A DNA stretch of 64,000 nucleotides from UBA1494_A sp963973975 (GTDB taxonomy: Bacteria; Bacteroidota; Bacteroidia; Flavobacteriales_E; Vicingaceae): assembly GCA_963973975.1 (NCBI GenBank), contig CAXBCF010000016.1:3672-67671 (forward strand), given 5' to 3'. A model generated the notes under the pieces. That model worked only from the letters and a program-made list of their open reading frames with translations, searched no databases and was not told the DNA's origin. Positions 18,378 to 27,279 of this stretch are shown here, piece by piece; within the stretch, counting starts at the first letter, position 1, and each line of letters begins with the position of its first letter. Position numbers and translations under genes: made by a program.

Positions 18378-20165
18378 TTACATTCTATTGGGAACATTGA
18401 TGCCCAATAAACTGCAAGTTCTCTTTATTACATCACCAACTACTTGTATTAAATGAAATCGAAATGCTTTGATGTTTTGATTTTCTTCTTTTATAATTGG
18501 TGGCGTATTTTGATAAAAATGATTGAAAGTTTTAACCAACTCATAACAGTAGTTTGCTACAATTGCAGGACTTTTTAAGGTGGCTGCTTCGTCTATCATT
18601 TGGGGTAGAGTGTGTAGAATTTTAATCAATGCTAAATCTTCCTCCAACAAACTTTCAGCATCAACGTTCAAATCTGTTTGACTCAAGTTTAACTTACTTA
18701 ATATTGATTGGATTCTAGCATAAGCATATTGGATAAACGGTCCTGTATTGCCATTAAAATCAATGGACTCTTTAGGGTCGAAAAGCATTCTTTTCTTAGG
18801 ATCTACTTTAAGTATGTAATATTTCAATGCTGCCATACCAATACTAAAATGTAATTGATCTTTTTCAGATTCACTGAATGAATCAATTTTACCTGATTCA
18901 TTGGAAATTTCAGCAGCTGTTCGCTTCATCTCCTCCATCAAATCATCAGCATCCACAACAGTTCCTTCACGAGATTTCATTTTACCACTTGGTAAATCAA
19001 CCATCCCATAAGAAAGGTGCTCAATGCCACTCGCCCACTCAAAGCCCATTTTTTCTAGTACTATAGCCAACACTTTGAAATGATAATCTTGCTCATTTCC
19101 AACTACATAAAAATACTGCTCACAATTAAATTCTTCTTGACGAATGATGGCTGTTCCAATATCTTGAGTCATGTAAACAGATGTACCATCAGAGCGAAGT
19201 AATAATTTATCATCTAATTTATGGTCTGAAAGATTTACCCAAATAGAGCCATCCTCTTTGCTATAAAAAGCATCATTTGAAAGATGCTCCTCCACTTTTT
19301 CTTTTCCAATTAAAAAAGTTGTTGATTCATAATATAGTTTATCAAACTCGACTCCCATAGTTCGATAAGTTTTCTCAAAACCTTCATAAACCCAAGCATT
19401 CATCTTTTCCCAAAGTAAAAGTGTTTCAGCATCATTAGCTTCCCATTTCCTCAACATTTCCTGAGCTTGCAACATAATGGGTGCTTCTTTTTCCGCTTCT
19501 TCTTTCGTTTTTCCTGAACTTATTAAGGTTTCAATTTGTGCTTTGTATTGCTTATCAAATTCAACATAATACTTCCCAACTAAGTGATCACCTTTTGTAT
19601 TTGAGGATTCTGGTGTCTCTCCATTCCCAAACAATTTCCAAGCAATCATCGATTTACAAATATGGATGCCACGATCATTGATAATCTGAACTTTAATTAC
19701 TTCGTTCCCATTGGCTTCAAGAATTCTAGCAATAGAATTTCCAAGAAAATTATTTCTAAGGTGTCCTAAATGCAGCGGCTTGTTCGTATTTGGTGAAGAA
19801 TACTCAACCATAAACTTTTGACCACTCTTTACAGGCTTGAATCCATAATTTGAATCATTTTGAATGGATTTAAAAAAACTAATCCAATAACTATTTTTTA
19901 CGCTTAAATTCAAAAAACCTTTTACAACCTGAAATTTATCTACAAGCATTGAAATTTTTATAAGTGCAGCTCCAATTGATTCAGCAGTTTTTTCAGGTGA
20001 TGATCCGCTAAAACGCAACAATGGAAAAACTACCAATGTCATGTCTCCATCAAAATCTTTTCTGGTTGGTTGCAATTGAAATTGGTCAACATCAATTTCT
20101 TTTGAAAAAGCTTGCTTAAAAGCTTGTTTCAACTCTTCTTTAACTAATCCTTCAAGTGAATTCAT
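18378..20165 (-). CDS. argS: Arginine--tRNA ligase
   Basis: Class I aminoacyl-tRNA synthetase charging tRNA-Arg. The 595 residues hold the N-terminal additional domain (1-105), the HIGH signature as HLGH within TNKPLHLGHLRNN near 130, the KMSKS-type loop as GKMKSREGT near 400, and the C-terminal DALR anticodon-binding domain ending in CSLLGINVPNRM. It overlaps the arginase stop by 4 bp (ATGA), so both are translated from one mRNA. Confidence 0.97.
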   Translation of the reverse strand: MNSLEGLVKEELKQAFKQAFSKEIDVDQFQLQPTRKDFDGDMTLVVFPLLRFSGSSPEKTAESIGAALIKISMLVDKFQVVKGFLNLSVKNSYWISFFKSIQNDSNYGFKPVKSGQKFMVEYSSPNTNKPLHLGHLRNNFLGNSIARILEANGNEVIKVQIINDRGIHICKSMIAWKLFGNGETPESSNTKGDHLVGKYYVEFDKQYKAQIETLISSGKTKEEAEKEAPIMLQAQEMLRKWEANDAETLLLWEKMNAWVYEGFEKTYRTMGVEFDKLYYESTTFLIGKEKVEEHLSNDAFYSKEDGSIWVNLSDHKLDDKLLLRSDGTSVYMTQDIGTAIIRQEEFNCEQYFYVVGNEQDYHFKVLAIVLEKMGFEWASGIEHLSYGMVDLPSGKMKSREGTVVDADDLMEEMKRTAAEISNESGKIDSFSESEKDQLHFSIGMAALKYYILKVDPKKRMLFDPKESIDFNGNTGPFIQYAYARIQSILSKLNLSQTDLNVDAESLLEEDLALIKILHTLPQMIDEAATLKSPAIVANYCYELVKTFNHFYQNTPPIIKEENQNIKAFRFHLIQVVGDVIKRTCSLLGINVPNRM

Positions 20166-21124
20166 CCTATAAGTGTTTTTTCTATTGATTCTGTAGTTGA
20201 CTTTAGTATTTTAAAAGCAGTTTCTGCCATAAAATTTTCTTTGTTATCAAGCGTTGGGTTTATCTCAACCATTTCAAAACAAACTAATTTTTGAGAAGAA
20301 GTAAACTCTTTAATTAAGGCTTCTGCTTCTTTTGGGAAAAACCCATTCTCAACGGGAGTTCCCGTTCCCTCAGATACTTTATCAGAATCCATGCTATCAA
20401 CATCAAAAGAAAGGTAGAGTAAATCGCATGCTTTAAGACTTTCTAATGCTTCAGTGGCACATTCTTTAAACGTTCGCTTCCGGCATTCTTCAACACTGTA
20501 ATTTTTAATCCCCAACTTTTTTACTAAATGCTCTTCTGGAGCTTCAGTGTCTCTTACTCCAAAGAAAACTAAATCAGAGGCTAAAATTTTTGGAGCAATG
20601 CCTCCAGTGTTTTTTAATTGATTCCAATAACTTAAAGTTGTTTCATCAACTTCCCTAATTTTTGATTCCTTGTTATCAATATTTAAAGCTGTCGCTAAGG
20701 GCATTCCATGAATATTTCCACTTGGAGAAGTATATGGAGAATGTAAATCTCCGTGTGCATCTATCCAAATCACACCAATTCTTTTATCTGGATATGCCAT
20801 TTTAACTCCTGCAATTACTCCCCCTGCTGAAGCATGATCTCCCGATAGAACAATAGGAAATTCATTTTTTAATAGTGTTTCTTTAACTTCATTTGAAATT
20901 ATTTCATAAACCTTTACGACTCCTTCAATGCGAATAGCACTGCTACTTTTAACAGGCTCATACAACAAATGATTTTGATCTTTAATTGTTACAGAAGAAT
21001 AGCGTTTAAAATAATTATCTTCCTGATTCCAAGCTGCAACCTTAAGTGCATCTATTCCTAAGCTAGACCCTCTTGTTCCAGCAGCGATTTCAGACTTATT
21101 CTCAATAATCCTAATTCTTCTCAT
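20162..21124 (-). CDS. rocF: Arginase
   Basis: Mn-dependent ureohydrolase, most likely hydrolysing arginine to ornithine and urea. The 320 residues carry the metal ligands: SGDHASAG near 110, IDAHGDLH near 136-143 and SFDVDSMD near 235; GNIHGMPLA also matches arginases. Agmatinase or formimidoylglutamase is possible, but the overall pattern (AGTRGSSLGIDAL near the start) is arginase-like. An ORF from 21169 would begin upstream of the promoter at 21148-21155, so the start must be the ATG at 21124, or at 21133 for three more residues. It is coupled to argS. Confidence 0.87.
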   Translation of the reverse strand: MRRIRIIENKSEIAAGTRGSSLGIDALKVAAWNQEDNYFKRYSSVTIKDQNHLLYEPVKSSSAIRIEGVVKVYEIISNEVKETLLKNEFPIVLSGDHASAGGVIAGVKMAYPDKRIGVIWIDAHGDLHSPYTSPSGNIHGMPLATALNIDNKESKIREVDETTLSYWNQLKNTGGIAPKILASDLVFFGVRDTEAPEEHLVKKLGIKNYSVEECRKRTFKECATEALESLKACDLLYLSFDVDSMDSDKVSEGTGTPVENGFFPKEAEALIKEFTSSQKLVCFEMVEINPTLDNKENFMAETAFKILKSTTESIEKTLIG

Positions 21125-21147
21125 AAAATTCATGTTGATAATTGCTA

Positions 21148-21179
21148 CAAAAATAAGGAGTTTAAACACGCTAAACCAA
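21148..21179 (-). promoter_or_regulatory. Promoter of the arginase-argS operon
   Basis: Minus strand: TTG (21177-21179), 21-bp spacer, TATTTTTG (21148-21155). It excludes starts upstream of about 21140. Confidence 0.7.
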
Positions 21180-21308
21180 CCGATTTTATCTGAGAATTAG
21201 TCGTCTAAAAAATAAGCTTTGTCGAATTTTAATTATTTAACATGTTTGTTCTTCAATTTATTATTTATAACTTTCACCCCTGTTAGCCAATAGTATCACT
21301 TGAGTTAA

Positions 21309-22037
21309 ATGAGACTTTTCTTGATTTCAAAACTATCTTTAAAAAACACAGTTAAGATAATACCAGTTTTAGTTGTCTTATTCTTGGCTTCGTGTACGGA
21401 ATTATTGGCTCCAAAAGGGATATCAAAAGGTCATATTGAATACACAATTGAATATCCTCAAATTCCTGAAAATAGTTACCTCTTAGATTTAATGCCGAAA
21501 AAAATGGAGACTACTTTTATAGACGGTAGTTTTAGAAGCGACATTATTGCTGGAATGGGCTTGTTTAAAACTTCTATCATCTGTCAAAAAGGAGAAGAGA
21601 GTTTGACTCATTCTGTGAAAATGCTAAATAAAAAGTATTCGAGTAAGTTAAATCATGATCAAATTGTTGAAATGAATAAAAACTTCAGTGATTTTACAAT
21701 CAAGAAAACAAATGAGACTCGTGAAATTGCGGGCATGAATTGTAAAGCGGCAAATGTTACCGTTAATGGAGACAGTACTTGGTCATTTACCCTTTTTTAC
21801 ACCAATGAAATCAACTTGCCTAAACCAAATGCTCACACACCTTTTAAAGAAATAGAAGGGGTTTTAATGCAATATGACATTATAAGTTACGATACACACA
21901 TGCGCTTTACAGCAAATAAAGTTACCATCAACGAAGCAATTGAATTAGATAAAATTCTTTTAGAAGAAGGCTATGAAAGTGTTAGTCCTGCAAGATTAAA
22001 GTCTGAAATTGAAGCAATTTTTGCTACTGTAAAGTAG
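21309..22037 (+). CDS. Hypothetical lipoprotein related to the downstream DUF4412 protein
   Basis: A 242-residue lipoprotein with lipobox FLASC (Cys near 29). The mature part begins with a beta strand pair (KGHIEYTIEYP), then METTFIDGSF, then EIAGMNCKAANVTV, LFYTNEI, and IEGVLMQYDI. The same order of motifs occurs in the next gene, so the two look like diverged paralogues of the DUF4412/GLPGLI-like envelope group. Role unknown. The start at 21309 gives a long but plausible n-region. Confidence 0.72.
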   Translation: MRLFLISKLSLKNTVKIIPVLVVLFLASCTELLAPKGISKGHIEYTIEYPQIPENSYLLDLMPKKMETTFIDGSFRSDIIAGMGLFKTSIICQKGEESLTHSVKMLNKKYSSKLNHDQIVEMNKNFSDFTIKKTNETREIAGMNCKAANVTVNGDSTWSFTLFYTNEINLPKPNAHTPFKEIEGVLMQYDIISYDTHMRFTANKVTINEAIELDKILLEEGYESVSPARLKSEIEAIFATVK

Positions 22038-22051
22038 GCATTGTTTTTGCT

Positions 22052-22059
22052 TACTTTTG
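22052..22059 (+). promoter_or_regulatory. Promoter -7 element of the DUF4412 gene
   Basis: TACTTTTG, 27 nt before the ATG at 22087. No good TTG at 17-23 bp. Confidence 0.5.
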
Positions 22060-22086
22060 CTAAAACTAAAACTAAAATTATAAAAT

Positions 22087-22719
22087 ATGAAACGTTTAAG
22101 CTTTATTCTTTTAATTCTATTTGGTACAACCCTTTATGCACAAGACTTTGAAGGTGTGATTGAAGTTGAAATTACCTACGAAGACCTTTCAGTTGAAATG
22201 AAACCATATGCTAGTATGCTTCCTTCTTCATCTATTACTTACATTAAAGGCAATATTTCAAAAATGGTATTACCTAACATGGGTGGTGAAACAACTACAA
22301 TATCTGATAGTGAAACAGGAGAAACAATTACCTTACAAGATGCAATGGGAAATAAAATTGCTATAAGAACAAATTTAAATGATGTTGAAGAAGATGATAT
22401 TCCTGAAATAGAATATTCTGAAGAGACCAAAGAAATTTTAGGTTACAAATGTAAAAAGGCCTACTTTGAAAGTGAAGGTGCTGAAATGACAATCTATTAT
22501 ACAGAGGAATTACCAAACTTAGTTTCAAAAGCTCAATTAAAACAAATAAAAGGGTATCCAATGGAATCAATATTAGTGACTGAGCAATTCACACAGATTT
22601 CTAAAGTAAAGTCAATTAAGGAAGAAAAAGTAAAAAAAATAAAAATGGAAGTCCCTGCTGACTTTAAAGAGATGACATTAGAAGAAATTCAAAAAATGCA
22701 ATCTGGAGCAGGAATGTAA
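22087..22719 (+). CDS. DUF4412-like periplasmic protein
   Basis: A 210-residue exported protein with a signal peptide ending near YAQ at residue 19. It has the DUF4412-like layout: FEGVIEVEITYED, ITYIKGNISKM, EILGYKCKKAYFE, MTIYYTEELP, IKGYPMESILV, then a lysine-rich beta strand and a Met/Glu-rich tail. No catalytic residues are evident; a periplasmic beta-sheet carrier or scaffold is possible. It lies 49 bp after its paralogue but has its own -7 element, and is followed by a terminator. Confidence 0.78.
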   Translation: MKRLSFILLILFGTTLYAQDFEGVIEVEITYEDLSVEMKPYASMLPSSSITYIKGNISKMVLPNMGGETTTISDSETGETITLQDAMGNKIAIRTNLNDVEEDDIPEIEYSEETKEILGYKCKKAYFESEGAEMTIYYTEELPNLVSKAQLKQIKGYPMESILVTEQFTQISKVKSIKEEKVKKIKMEVPADFKEMTLEEIQKMQSGAGM

Positions 22720-22746
22720 AATATTCACTGTTCATAACTTCTAAGC

Positions 22747-22782
22747 AGCCGTTTTAGCATTTGTTAAAACGGCTTTATTTTT
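22747..22782 (+). terminator. Intrinsic terminator after the DUF4412 gene
   Basis: Arms AGCCGTTTTA (22747-22756) and TAAAACGGCT (22765-22774), 8-nt loop, followed by a T-rich run. The T-run is also the ftsK -7 element. Confidence 0.85.
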
Positions 22783-22783
22783 G
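22776..22783 (+). promoter_or_regulatory. ftsK promoter -7 element
   Basis: TATTTTTG, 23 nt before the ftsK ATG, lying in the T-tract of the preceding terminator. Confidence 0.55.
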
Positions 22784-22806
22784 TTCAAATTAAGTCATTC
22801 GAGTAA

Positions 22807-25302
22807 ATGTCTAAAAACCAATTTAAATCTACATCTGAAGAAAAGTCAAGCTCTAAAAAAGAGCCAAATAAAAAGCCAAGTAAACAAGGTAAGTTCCTAA
22901 AACCGTTTAGAAATTTCTTTGGTTTCTTTCTAAAAGAGCAAACCAAACAAGCATTTGGACTTTTCTTTGTTTTATTTTCAGCTTATTTACTCATTGCTTT
23001 CACTTCTTTTCTTTTTACTTGGAAGGTAGATCAATCAAAAGTTGAATTGACCTTTTCCGACTACTTCTTTAATTCAGAGATATTGGTTGAAAACTGGTTG
23101 GGAAAAACTGGAGCTTCACTTTCACATTTATTCATTAATCAGTGGTTTGGAGTAGGATCCTTTCTATTTGTGGCTTTGTTTTTTATGATAGGATTTCGAC
23201 TATTGTTTAAAATTAGCCTATTACCATTTGGAAAAACATTCAAAAACAGTGGATTTGCGCTCATCTGGCTCTCGCTCTTTTTTGGTTTCTTTTTCCAAAA
23301 CGACCTTCACTTTCTTGGTGGTGCAATTGGTTTTGAACTAAATCTTTTCTTAAAAAGTATATTGGGTAAAGTTGGAAGTGGAATGTTTATTTTCTTCCTT
23401 TTAATTACCTTCTTAATGCTGTCATTTAATTTAAAACCCTTCTTCAACTCATTAACTAGCATGCTAAAATCTGATAAGAAGGATACAAGTGCCAATGAGA
23501 TTGAAGATGAAGACAATGAAGACAGCAATGTTGAATCGATAATTACAGATGAATACAATAAAACAGAAATTGAAGATGAAAAACAACAAGAAAATATAAC
23601 TTCTGAAGCAATAGAACTTGATATTGAAGAAAGTAAACCTGAATCATTTAAAAATGCTGAAGAAGAAGAAGAAACAACTGAAGATCAAAAAGAAGCAAGT
23701 GATGATTTAGCTTTAGAAATTGAAGAGCCAGTTGAAAAAGAGGAAACCTTAAGCGATAGTGAAATCAATAAGTTGGTAAAGGATCATGGAGAATATGACC
23801 CAACACTTGACTTAGGTAATTACAAAAAGCCTGGCATTGAATTACTAAAAGACTATGGCGATGGGCAAATTAAAGTCAATAAAGAGGAATTAGAAGCAAA
23901 TAAAGATAGAATTGTAAGCACTTTAGAAAACTACAACATTAAAATTCAATCCATTAAGGCTACCATTGGGCCTACAGTTACCCTTTATGAGATTATACCA
24001 GCACCTGGAGTTAGAATTTCTAAAATTAAAAACTTAGAAGATGATATTGCCTTGAGTCTTGCAGCTCTTGGCATAAGAATCATTGCTCCAATTCCAGGTA
24101 AAGGAACTATTGGAATTGAAGTCCCCAACCAAAACCCTGACATTGTTTCAATGCGATCTGTGATTGCCTCTGAAAAATTTCAAAATTCAAAATTTGACTT
24201 ACCAGTGGTAATGGGAAAAACCATATCGAATGAAACCTTTGTATTTGATTTAGCGAAAATGCCTCACCTTTTAATGGCAGGAGCTACAGGTCAAGGAAAG
24301 TCGGTAGGTTTAAATGCTGTTTTAACATCTCTGCTTTATAAAAAACACCCTTCTCAATTAAAATTTGTTTTAGTAGATCCTAAAAAAGTAGAACTAACAC
24401 TTTTCAATAAAATCGAAAGACACTTTTTGGCCAAGCTACCAGACACTGAAGATGCCATTATTACTGACAATCAAAAAGTAATCAACACTTTAAACTCTTT
24501 GTGTATTGAAATGGATAATCGCTACGAATTGCTTAAAACTGCATTCGTAAGAAACATTAAGGAATACAACGAGAAATTTATTAATCGAAAGCTAAATCCC
24601 GAAAATGGTCATAAATACCTTCCATACATTGTGTTGGTAATTGACGAATTCGCCGATTTAATCATGACAGCTGGTAAGGAAGTAGAACAACCTATTGCCA
24701 GATTGGCACAATTGGCAAGAGCAATTGGTATTCACTTAATCATTGCAACCCAAAGACCTTCTACTAATATCATAACTGGTTCAATCAAAGCAAACTTCCC
24801 CGCTCGTATCGCATTTAGGGTTACTTCCGGAATCGATTCTAGAACGATTTTAGACTCAGGAGGTGCGGAACAATTAATTGGTCGTGGAGATATGCTTCTT
24901 TCTAATGGCAGTGATTTAATTAGAATTCAATGTGCATTTGTTGATACTCCAGAAGTTGAAGAACTGACAGAATTTATCGGAAATCAACGCGGCTATCCAG
25001 ATGCATTCATGCTTCCAGAGTACATTGATGATGATAGTAAGTCTGCCGGAGAAATCGATTTAGCTGATAGAGATGCCCTATTTGAAGATGCAGCAAGAAT
25101 AATCGTTCAACACCAACAAGGTTCGGCATCGCTTTTGCAAAGAAGATTAAAACTTGGTTATAACAGAGCAGGTAGAATTATTGACCAATTAGAAGCTGCA
25201 AATATCATCGGACCTTTTGAAGGAAGTAAAGCAAGATCTGTTCTTATTACTGACGAATCAAGTTTGGAACACTTATTGAATAGTATAAATGAAAATAATT
25301 AA
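22807..25302 (+). CDS. ftsK: DNA translocase FtsK
   Basis: Septal DNA pump that clears the chromosome dimer region and activates XerCD. The 831 residues comprise an N-terminal membrane domain with about four or five helices (about 45-210), a long acidic linker (about 225-330, rich in Glu), the alpha/beta RecA-like motor with Walker A GATGQGKSVGLN near 492 and Walker B VLVIDEFADLI near 613, and a C-terminal winged-helix gamma domain (about 755-815, SLLQRRLKLGYNRAGRIIDQLE) that would read KOPS-like sequences. The next gene, lolA, starts 7 bp later. Confidence 0.97.
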   Translation: MSKNQFKSTSEEKSSSKKEPNKKPSKQGKFLKPFRNFFGFFLKEQTKQAFGLFFVLFSAYLLIAFTSFLFTWKVDQSKVELTFSDYFFNSEILVENWLGKTGASLSHLFINQWFGVGSFLFVALFFMIGFRLLFKISLLPFGKTFKNSGFALIWLSLFFGFFFQNDLHFLGGAIGFELNLFLKSILGKVGSGMFIFFLLITFLMLSFNLKPFFNSLTSMLKSDKKDTSANEIEDEDNEDSNVESIITDEYNKTEIEDEKQQENITSEAIELDIEESKPESFKNAEEEEETTEDQKEASDDLALEIEEPVEKEETLSDSEINKLVKDHGEYDPTLDLGNYKKPGIELLKDYGDGQIKVNKEELEANKDRIVSTLENYNIKIQSIKATIGPTVTLYEIIPAPGVRISKIKNLEDDIALSLAALGIRIIAPIPGKGTIGIEVPNQNPDIVSMRSVIASEKFQNSKFDLPVVMGKTISNETFVFDLAKMPHLLMAGATGQGKSVGLNAVLTSLLYKKHPSQLKFVLVDPKKVELTLFNKIERHFLAKLPDTEDAIITDNQKVINTLNSLCIEMDNRYELLKTAFVRNIKEYNEKFINRKLNPENGHKYLPYIVLVIDEFADLIMTAGKEVEQPIARLAQLARAIGIHLIIATQRPSTNIITGSIKANFPARIAFRVTSGIDSRTILDSGGAEQLIGRGDMLLSNGSDLIRIQCAFVDTPEVEELTEFIGNQRGYPDAFMLPEYIDDDSKSAGEIDLADRDALFEDAARIIVQHQQGSASLLQRRLKLGYNRAGRIIDQLEAANIIGPFEGSKARSVLITDESSLEHLLNSINENN

Positions 25303-25309
25303 TAAACCC

Positions 25310-25966
25310 ATGAAAAATAACTTCATAATTACCTTAAGCTTACTAGTTGCATTTTCTGTGAACTTATCTGCACAAGATCAAAAAGCAAAAGCCATTCTGA
25401 CAAAGTTAAGCGATCAAACGAAAACTGCTAATACTATAAGTGCTGAGTTTACCTCAACATTAGAAAATAAAAGCGAAAACATAGATGAATCCAGAAAAGG
25501 TAAAATCCTAGCTAAAGGAGAAAGCTATAGAATTTACTTAGATGATATGGAAATTCTAACTGACGGAAAAACTGTTTGGACCATTATACCAGATGCTGAG
25601 GAAGTTCAAATTAATACTGTGCCTGAAGAAGGAGAAATGGCAGATTTTTCAAATCCCACAAAAATTGCAACCATGTGGGAAAAGGGATTTAAATATTCCT
25701 ATGTAAAAGAAGAAGTAATTGATGGAACTAAAACACATTTAATTCACCTATTTCCATTAAAGCCTGCTGAGAAAGATTTTCATACCATCAAGTTATATGT
25801 CAATCAAGCTAGCTCTAACCTACAAAGAATAATCATAAAGGGAAAAACTGGAACTGATGTAATTTATGATATTACCTCTTTCAAATTAAATGAGGCAATA
25901 CCTGAGTCTACCTTTTTATTTAAAAATGCTACTTATTCTTCTTACGACTTAATCGATTTGAGATAA
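25310..25966 (+). CDS. lolA: Outer-membrane lipoprotein carrier protein LolA
   Basis: Periplasmic chaperone that ferries lipoproteins from the inner to the outer membrane. The 218-residue product has a signal peptide ending at SAQ (about 20) and the LolA unclosed beta-barrel pattern: ISAEFTSTLENK, GKILAKGESYRIYLDDMEILTDGKTVWTI is reduced here to its key turns, and DVIYDITSFKLNEAIPESTF near the end. An ATG at 25289 overlaps ftsK and would add seven hydrophilic residues before the signal, so the ATG at 25310 is chosen. It probably shares the ftsK transcript. Confidence 0.88.
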   Translation: MKNNFIITLSLLVAFSVNLSAQDQKAKAILTKLSDQTKTANTISAEFTSTLENKSENIDESRKGKILAKGESYRIYLDDMEILTDGKTVWTIIPDAEEVQINTVPEEGEMADFSNPTKIATMWEKGFKYSYVKEEVIDGTKTHLIHLFPLKPAEKDFHTIKLYVNQASSNLQRIIIKGKTGTDVIYDITSFKLNEAIPESTFLFKNATYSSYDLIDLR

Positions 25967-25974
25967 GTCTAGAA

Positions 25975-27279
25975 TTATTGTTCTACAGGATGTAAGATTA
26001 GTTCGTTTTCAGAAACTGCAACAATGGTTGCAACAGTTGCATCACCTGTAACATTTACAACAGTTCGGCACATATCAAGTGGACGATCAACTGCAAAAAT
26101 TAAACTAATTCCTTCTAAAGGAACCCCAACTGAACCTAAAACGATTGCGAGCATAATTATTCCTGCTCCTGGAACTGCAGCAGAACCTATTGATGCAAGA
26201 GTCGCTGTTAACACAATCGTTAATTGTTCTGACAAGCCTAAATCCATTCCATAAACTTGGGCAATAAAAACTGCTGCGATTGACTGGTAACAACTTGTTC
26301 CATCCATATTAATGGTTGCTCCTAATGGCAATACAAATGAGGCAACTTTATTAGAAATACCCAATTTTTCTTCACAACGCTCCATAGTTAAAGGTAAAGT
26401 TGCTGCTGATGAACTGGTTGAAAATGCCAAAAGTTGAGCTGGAGCAATTCCTGAGAAAAATCGTCTATAAGAAAAGTTAGCAAAAATCTTTAATGCTAAT
26501 GGATAGACTAAGAAAATCATCAATGCCAACCCTATTAATACGGTAATTGAATAAACTCCTAAACCTTTCAAAATTTCCATTGCAGCAGAAGGATTATCTC
26601 CAGCTAATTCTACCATTATATTTCCGAGAAGTGCAAAAACTCCAATCGGAGCGAAATACATTATAATGTCCACCATTTTTAATATCACTTCATTCGCACC
26701 ATCAAAAAACAGTTTTATTGGCTCAACTTTCGAAGAATTAGGTACTAAAATCAATGCTACTCCAAATAAAAGTGCAAAAAAGATGATTTGGAGCATGTTT
26801 CTATTGTCTCCAGATGCAGTAACAAAATTCTCAGGAACCATATCCACCAAAAACTGTAATGGCCCTGTTTCTTTCTGCGCATTTGCTTGTTCAGCAGTAG
26901 ATTTCACTTTAGCTTCATTTTGTACCACCATCTCTTGTCGAATCTCTTCAGAAAAACTTTTACCTGGTTGAACAATATTGACTACTAATAAACCAATTGA
27001 AACTGCGATAACAGTGGTAACTAAATAAATCCCAATCGTTTTTCCTCCCATAGAAGAAAGTTGAGCTATGTCTTTCAACCCTGAAATTCCATTAATTAGG
27101 GAAACCAATACCAATGGAACCGCAATCATCTTTAGCATGTTGATAAAAATCGTACCCCATGGAGCTATCCAATGTGCCGTAAACTCCTGCCATCCTGATT
27201 GTGCAGCTACTAATCCATATACTAAACCGAGTACAAGTCCGATGATGATCTGCCAATGAAGAGGTATCTTTTTTTTCAT
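25975..27279 (-). CDS. Dicarboxylate/amino acid:cation symporter (SLC1/DAACS)
   Basis: Sodium- or proton-coupled transporter of 434 residues with eight hydrophobic segments and the two re-entrant loops of the glutamate transporter fold. The signature serine-rich hairpin (FSTSSSAATLPLTMERCEE, near 287) and NMDGTSCYQ (near 324) are present. An extra hydrophilic loop at about 120-145 (EAKVKSTAEQANAQKE) is a variable region of the family. Glutamate, aspartate or C4-dicarboxylates are candidate substrates. Its start overlaps the aroC stop by 4 bp. Confidence 0.93.
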   Translation of the reverse strand: MKKKIPLHWQIIIGLVLGLVYGLVAAQSGWQEFTAHWIAPWGTIFINMLKMIAVPLVLVSLINGISGLKDIAQLSSMGGKTIGIYLVTTVIAVSIGLLVVNIVQPGKSFSEEIRQEMVVQNEAKVKSTAEQANAQKETGPLQFLVDMVPENFVTASGDNRNMLQIIFFALLFGVALILVPNSSKVEPIKLFFDGANEVILKMVDIIMYFAPIGVFALLGNIMVELAGDNPSAAMEILKGLGVYSITVLIGLALMIFLVYPLALKIFANFSYRRFFSGIAPAQLLAFSTSSSAATLPLTMERCEEKLGISNKVASFVLPLGATINMDGTSCYQSIAAVFIAQVYGMDLGLSEQLTIVLTATLASIGSAAVPGAGIIMLAIVLGSVGVPLEGISLIFAVDRPLDMCRTVVNVTGDATVATIVAVSENELILHPVEQ

